The notes under the pieces were generated by a model. It ran no database searches. It saw only the letters and a program-made list of their open reading frames with translations, and was not told the origin of the DNA. Positions 59,950-64,000 of a stretch of DNA of 64,000 nt are shown here, piece after piece. The DNA comes from JAJDTT01 sp965116695 (GTDB lineage Bacteria; Acidobacteriota; UBA6911; RPQK01; JAJDTT01), in the NCBI GenBank assembly GCA_965116695.1, contig OZ220706.1, positions 1,240,001 to 1,304,000 of the forward strand. The letters run 5' to 3'. A program made the translations under genes and the position numbers. Position 1 is the first letter of the stretch. Each line of letters starts with the position of its first letter.

Positions 59950-60966
59950 TCACCGCTCACCGGCGGATTGCAAATTCCGGGCGACGGGACGAAACGAGAA
60001 CCAGCGAGCCACGGAATCCGCCGGCACCCGGCGGGAAGCCTGAACCCACTCCTGTTTCCGGCGGAACCGGTTCCTCAGCCTCCACACCTGCCGGTAGGCG
60101 TCCAGCGAAGACCGCTCCCGCAAGAGGACGTACCCGACGATCCCCAGATCCCGAATCCACATGTAGGGGAAACACCTGCGCCGCACCGCCGGGTCCAGGT
60201 TCTTGATCCGCATCAGGTACCGGTTCTTGAGCGAGTGGTAGTTGATTTGGGCGGCGAGACGCGCGCGGCGGGAGGGGAGCACCCGCCGCAGATGCCGGCC
60301 TCGGGCAGCCGGTTCGTAGAGAGCCCGCCATCCCCGGAGTTGCGCCCTCCAGGCCAGATCCGCGTCCTCCCGGTAGGCGAAGAAGTCCTCATCCAGGTAT
60401 TCGTCCCCGTAGCGGATGTCCTCCAGCATTTCGCGGGTGCAAAGGAGGGCGGCGCCGCTGATTCCGAACACGAGCTGGCGGCGGTCGTACTGCCCCCGGT
60501 CCGGTTGCTGGCTGCCCCGGTCGAAGTGCCGCTGAGTCGGAGTGAAATAGATGCCGGTGGTGTCCAGCACCGGGCATCCATCCTCATGAACGGTCCGGCC
60601 TTCGGCGTCCATGCGAAAAAATTTCCCCCCCGCCATGCCCACCCGCTTTACGCCGGCCATGGACGCCATGAGCGTCTTCAGGTATCCCTTGGACAGAATG
60701 ACGTCGGGATTCAGGATGAGGACGTGATCGAACCCGCCCTGGCGAAGGTGGAAGTTGTGGCCGTAGCTGAATCCCCGGTTCCTGTTGGAGCGGTGCAGCC
60801 GAACCCCGTGGCTCAGAGCCACCCGGCAGCTCTCGTCTTGGGAAGCGTTGTCGTAGACGCGGATCCGTACGGGCACATCCTGCTCCCGCACGGAGCGCAG
60901 ACACGCGTCCAGGTGCGCCTCGCTGTCGTAGGTGACGATGCTGACCAGGACGGGAAGCCTGCCCAT
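59950..60966 (-). CDS. Family 2 glycosyltransferase (rhamnosyltransferase-like)
   Basis: 338 residues from the ATG at 60966; a GTG at 60978 overlapping the upstream stop is an alternative. The GT-A domain shows LPVLVSIVTYDSEAHLDACL, IRVYDNASQDESC, NRNRGFSYGHN, LILNPDVILS and DEDFFAYREDADLAWRAQL. The C-terminal helical part (RRRCFPYMWIRDLGIVGYVL) is probably membrane-associated. This pattern is typical of bacterial cell-surface polysaccharide glycosyltransferases. It is the last gene of a polysaccharide cluster that includes Wzm and Wzt. Confidence 0.88.
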   Translation of the reverse strand: MGRLPVLVSIVTYDSEAHLDACLRSVREQDVPVRIRVYDNASQDESCRVALSHGVRLHRSNRNRGFSYGHNFHLRQGGFDHVLILNPDVILSKGYLKTLMASMAGVKRVGMAGGKFFRMDAEGRTVHEDGCPVLDTTGIYFTPTQRHFDRGSQQPDRGQYDRRQLVFGISGAALLCTREMLEDIRYGDEYLDEDFFAYREDADLAWRAQLRGWRALYEPAARGRHLRRVLPSRRARLAAQINYHSLKNRYLMRIKNLDPAVRRRCFPYMWIRDLGIVGYVLLRERSSLDAYRQVWRLRNRFRRKQEWVQASRRVPADSVARWFSFRPVARNLQSAGER

Positions 60967-60974
60967 TTCCGAAT

Positions 60975-61859
60975 TCACCTCCGATGCCAGCGGCCGATTA
61001 CGCGGCGCCGCGCCAGGGCGCCCAGGCGAATCAGGGGCCCGGTGAACGGATAGGCCAACTTGTGGTGCTTGGCCAGGTACCGGAGCATGTTGCGGTAGTA
61101 GATCTCCACGAAAGCAGCGTATCCCAGCCGGTCCAACGAAGACCCGCCCCGATGGGTCCCGACCCGGAGACGGGGAAAATGGAGGATCTCCCAGCCGGCC
61201 GCCAGCAGCCGGCGGCAGAAATCCACATCCTCGAACCAGGCCGGATGGAACCGGCCGTCGAAACCGCCGATGGCCTCCCACGCCCGGCGCCTCAGCATCC
61301 AGAATGCGGCTGCGGGTTGTTCCACCTCCACGGCTCGCAAGGAGGAATCATTGACGGCCGCCTCGTCCTGTTCGGGATCTTCCCTGCGGTCCAAACCGGC
61401 TGCCGCCAGCAGCTCGTCCACGAAGACGGCGTCTCGAAGCAGGCTCCACGGGCTCGGAAGAGGACGAATCTGGGGAGTTCTGCCGGAGGAGGAAAGAAGA
61501 GTGCCGGTGGCGATCCCGCAACGCGGCCTCTCGCCGACCTCGTGACAGAGGGGTTCCACCGCCTCGGCGCGTAGGGTGATGTCCGGATTCAGAAGCAGGA
61601 CCCAGGGCGTCGCGACCCGGGCGATTCCCTTGTTGGCCGCGCCGGCAAAGCCCAGATTTTCTCCGGCCTCCACCAGTTCGACCCCGTCCCTTCCCCGGGC
61701 CGGGCGGGAGCTTCCGTCCTGCGACCCGTTGTCGACGACCACGACCCCGGCCCATTTCTTCCCCAGCGGCTCCATCGACTCCAGCAGGTGGGCCAGGCAG
61801 GCCCCGCTGTTCCAGTTGACGATGACGGCGCTCAGGCCCGATGCGGCGTCCATGGGCAC
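60975..61859 (-). CDS. Family 2 glycosyltransferase
   Basis: 294 residues. GLSAVIVNWNSGACLAHLLE, VVVVDNGSQDGS, GENLGFAGAANKGI and LLLNPDITL are the donor-binding motifs; PAWFEDVDFCRRLLAAGW is the acceptor and metal region. It is the rhamnosyl/N-acetylglucosaminyl type common in O-antigen clusters. The next gene starts nine bases after its stop. It follows the Wzt gene by three bases. Confidence 0.9.
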   Translation of the reverse strand: MPMDAASGLSAVIVNWNSGACLAHLLESMEPLGKKWAGVVVVDNGSQDGSSRPARGRDGVELVEAGENLGFAGAANKGIARVATPWVLLLNPDITLRAEAVEPLCHEVGERPRCGIATGTLLSSSGRTPQIRPLPSPWSLLRDAVFVDELLAAAGLDRREDPEQDEAAVNDSSLRAVEVEQPAAAFWMLRRRAWEAIGGFDGRFHPAWFEDVDFCRRLLAAGWEILHFPRLRVGTHRGGSSLDRLGYAAFVEIYYRNMLRYLAKHHKLAYPFTGPLIRLGALARRRVIGRWHRR

Positions 61860-61862
61860 TCG

Positions 61863-63164
61863 TCAACCCTGCGGGCTGCCACTATCCCGGAAGCGGCGGA
61901 AACGGGGCGTGACGGCCCAGCGCATCATGCCGTAGACCAGGTCCGGACTGGTCAGATCCACAATGTACGCGTTGTCGATCCAGTCCTCGATGGTGTGTTC
62001 CCAGATGTTCCCCCGGGCCACGGCGATGGAAATGGAATAGCTGCCCGGCCGCAACTCGGGAATCCGGAACCGGAAGCCGACCGTGAGCACGTCTCCGGTC
62101 CGCGCCGGCGGCAGGTCCAATCCGGCGTAGGAAGTGTTGGACGAGGTGATCTCGACCCCCATGCGGTCCCGGACCGTGAAGCCGACGATGGGATTCTCCA
62201 GCTCCTTCAGGATCCGGGCCGAGATCAACAGATGAACCTCTTCTCCGATCTGCGCCTGATTCAGGACCCGTCCGTCAGAAGAGTGGAGCAGCACACCCAT
62301 GATGCGGGCGCCCCCGTCGCCGTAACGGTTGTGCACGTGAGGCACGGCGCGGACGATCTGGAGCCGATCATCCTCTCCGGCCCCGCTCCATTGGAGCCTC
62401 GCCCCCTCCCGCCCCGCCTGTCTCGCCGCCACCAGGGCCTGATAGCGCTGGACCACCTGTTCCGGCGAGCCGTCCTCCAGCATTCTCCCCCGCTCCAACA
62501 GGATTGCCCGGTCGCAGAACTGGGTGACCGCCTGCAGATCGTGGCTGACGAAGAGAATGGTCTTGCCCAGGCTGCGCAGATGACGAATCCGCTGGATGCA
62601 CCGGTGCTGAAAAATCAGGTCCCCCACCGCCAGGGCCTCATCCACCAGCAGGATGTCCGGGTCCACGTGGACGGCCACGGAGAAGGCCAGCCGCATGAAC
62701 ATTCCGGTGGAATAGACCTTGACCGGCTGGTCCACGAATTCGCCGATCCGGGCAAACTCCAGAATGTCGTCCTGGCGTTCCTCCATCTGACGCTTGGTGA
62801 ACCCCATGACGGCGCCGGCCATGAGCATGTTCTCCCGTCCCGTGAACTCGGGATTGAACCCGGAACCCAGCTCCAGCAGGGCCGATACGGTCCCTCGGAC
62901 CCGCAAGTCACCCGTGGTCTGCCGATGGATTCCGGCCACCAGTTGCAGCAGGGTGCTCTTTCCCGATCCGTTCCGCCCCACGATGCCCAGCGTCGTCCCG
63001 GCTTCCACTTCCAGGTCGATCTCCCGCAAGGCCCAGAATTCCCGGTGCAGGCGCTTCCTTTTCCCCAGAAACAGCTCCAGGAACTTGTGGCTGGGACGCG
63101 AGTAGATCCGGTATTTCTTGGAGACCTGCCTGAGGCTCACCACCGGCGGCGGCTCAGAGGGCAT
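61863..63164 (-). CDS. wzt: Polysaccharide ABC exporter ATPase (Wzt-like)
   Basis: 433 residues. The N-terminal ATPase has Walker A GRNGSGKSTLL, the FTGRENMLMAGAVMGF signature region typical of the Wzt/RfbE class, and Walker B DILLVDEALAVGD. A C-terminal domain of about 180 residues (EEVHLLISARILKELENPIV, GFRFRIPELRPGSYSISIAV) is the Wzt_C carbohydrate-binding region that recognises the finished polymer. It overlaps the Wzm gene end by 11 bases. Together they export an O-antigen-like polysaccharide. Confidence 0.93.
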   Translation of the reverse strand: MPSEPPPVVSLRQVSKKYRIYSRPSHKFLELFLGKRKRLHREFWALREIDLEVEAGTTLGIVGRNGSGKSTLLQLVAGIHRQTTGDLRVRGTVSALLELGSGFNPEFTGRENMLMAGAVMGFTKRQMEERQDDILEFARIGEFVDQPVKVYSTGMFMRLAFSVAVHVDPDILLVDEALAVGDLIFQHRCIQRIRHLRSLGKTILFVSHDLQAVTQFCDRAILLERGRMLEDGSPEQVVQRYQALVAARQAGREGARLQWSGAGEDDRLQIVRAVPHVHNRYGDGGARIMGVLLHSSDGRVLNQAQIGEEVHLLISARILKELENPIVGFTVRDRMGVEITSSNTSYAGLDLPPARTGDVLTVGFRFRIPELRPGSYSISIAVARGNIWEHTIEDWIDNAYIVDLTSPDLVYGMMRWAVTPRFRRFRDSGSPQG

Positions 63165-63981
63165 CGGCGAACTCCCTCTTCATCCCCCGAAAGGCGAGGC
63201 CGCCCAGGAAGAAAACCGCCAGCGAGAGGCCGGCCAGCGCCAGCCAGGACTCGGGCGGCGGCAGCCGGCCTTCCAGCAGCAACAGGCGGTACCCCTCCAC
63301 GACGTGGGTCAATGGATTGAGCCGCAGCCAGAACTGGAACCGGGGAGGCACCATCTCCAATTGGTAGAAGATGGGAGTGAACCAGAACCAGAAGACCAGC
63401 AACACGGTCAGGACCTGCGCCGTGTCCCTCAGGAAGACCTGCAGGGCCGCCAACAGCCAGCCCAGGCCCAGGGCCAGCAGCATCAGCCAAAAGAACCATG
63501 CCGGCAACAACCAGACGGTCCAGGTCAACAGGCCGAGGTAGAGGAGCACAGCGAGAAGCACCGCCAGGCCGAACAGGTGGGTCACCAGGTTGGAGGCGGC
63601 CAGAGTCAGGGGCAGGACCTCCGACGGAAAGAGGGTCTTCTGAATGAGGTTCCTCTGTTCCACGACCGAGGTGCAGGAGCGCTGCAGCGTGTCCTGAAAG
63701 TAGAGCCAGGGCAGGAGTCCGCAGAACAGGAAAACGGCGAAGCTGTCGGTCCTTCCCAGCTCGGGACGAACCTGGAAAATGACTTGAAAGACGAACGTGT
63801 AGGCCACCAACAGCACCAGCGGGTGAAGCAACGACCAGCAGAGCCCCATGACCGAGCCCACGTAACGGCTCCTCAGGTCGCGCCTCACGAAGGTCCAGAT
63901 CAGGTGCCTTCTCAACACCAGCTGGGTGATGAAGCTGGACAGGATCTGGAACGGCACCGTGACCTTCACGCGGGAAATCAT
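63154..63981 (-). CDS. wzm: Polysaccharide ABC exporter permease (Wzm-like)
   Basis: 275 residues with about six membrane helices and the ABC-2 pattern: LIWTFVRRDLRSRYVGSVMGLCW, LPWLYFQDTLQRSCTSVVEQRNLIQKTLFPSEVLPL and a final LSLAVFFLGGLAFRGMKREF. The DLRSRYVGS segment is the conserved interface near the ATPase. It forms the inner-membrane channel for polysaccharide export with the Wzt ATPase downstream. The gene starts 19 bases from the window edge. Confidence 0.92.
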   Translation of the reverse strand: MISRVKVTVPFQILSSFITQLVLRRHLIWTFVRRDLRSRYVGSVMGLCWSLLHPLVLLVAYTFVFQVIFQVRPELGRTDSFAVFLFCGLLPWLYFQDTLQRSCTSVVEQRNLIQKTLFPSEVLPLTLAASNLVTHLFGLAVLLAVLLYLGLLTWTVWLLPAWFFWLMLLALGLGWLLAALQVFLRDTAQVLTVLLVFWFWFTPIFYQLEMVPPRFQFWLRLNPLTHVVEGYRLLLLEGRLPPPESWLALAGLSLAVFFLGGLAFRGMKREFADAL

Positions 63982-64000
63982 CTCACCGGGACTGGCGTGC

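Noticed and set aside
1..64000. tRNA, rRNA or IS elements
   Set aside because: No cloverleaf-like sequence, ribosomal RNA segment or transposase was found on reading; a tRNAscan or IS search could confirm this.

Overview
The window is high-G+C bacterial chromosome, densely packed with short intergenic gaps. It contains no rRNA, tRNA, CRISPR array, transposase or phage gene that I can see. The gene content suggests an Acidobacteriota-like, heterotrophic, Gram-negative organism: a coaX-linked conserved hypothetical gene, DUF1501/DUF1553-type proteins with c-type haem motifs, many secreted hydrolases, an O-antigen type Wzm/Wzt exporter, DUF4416 and FeoAB. The phylum is inferred from this content; no marker gene settles it.

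Layout: 1-1989, membrane glycosyltransferase tail, GT2 and DUF547 genes. 2127-3427, a beta-barrel protein with a small secreted Cys protein. 3661-6797 (minus), a conserved hypothetical, type III pantothenate kinase (coaX) and purH. 6908-9663 (plus), selA, an arylamine N-acetyltransferase-like gene and a DUF4416 gene. 9815-11573, a cyclase-family lipoprotein, RidA, and an antitoxin next to a decapitated PIN toxin. 11623-19627, a sodium/solute symporter facing a minus-strand beta-propeller / DUF1501 / DUF1553 cluster. 19615-30281, two giant divergent paralogues that combine an uncharacterised duplicated module, an Ig-like domain, plant-type LRRs and a metzincin-like protease domain. 30442-36118, two small genes and four catabolic enzymes (PTE-like, mannonate dehydratase-like, amidohydrolase, LLM flavin oxidoreductase). 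36306-38449, feoA-feoB. 38631-44494, a serine hydrolase, a TPR protein, an intact Phd/PIN toxin-antitoxin pair, an alpha-toroid protein with a CxxCH motif, and an amidase. 44531-46617, an accessory islet with a CBS-HEPN protein, a PD-(D/E)XK-like gene carrying an apparent frameshift, and a relB with truncated relE. 46657-50824, a MacB-type ABC export operon. 50918-55471, a putative glycosidase, a small ORF, a 2-hydroxyacid dehydrogenase and an S9 peptidase. 55770-58257, mtnA, tsaD and a coiled-coil protein. 58363-59898, a second serine hydrolase. 59950-63981, two GT2 enzymes plus Wzt and Wzm.

Functional themes: housekeeping biosynthesis (purine, CoA, methionine salvage, t6A, Sec-tRNA) is interspersed with periplasmic or secreted degradative enzymes and exporters. 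Accessory DNA is limited to toxin-antitoxin loci, two of three with a broken toxin, and to the CBS-HEPN/nuclease islet. Several intergenic regions carry dispersed hyphenated palindromes, and one carries a roughly 160-bp near-perfect palindrome between feoB and a serine hydrolase gene.
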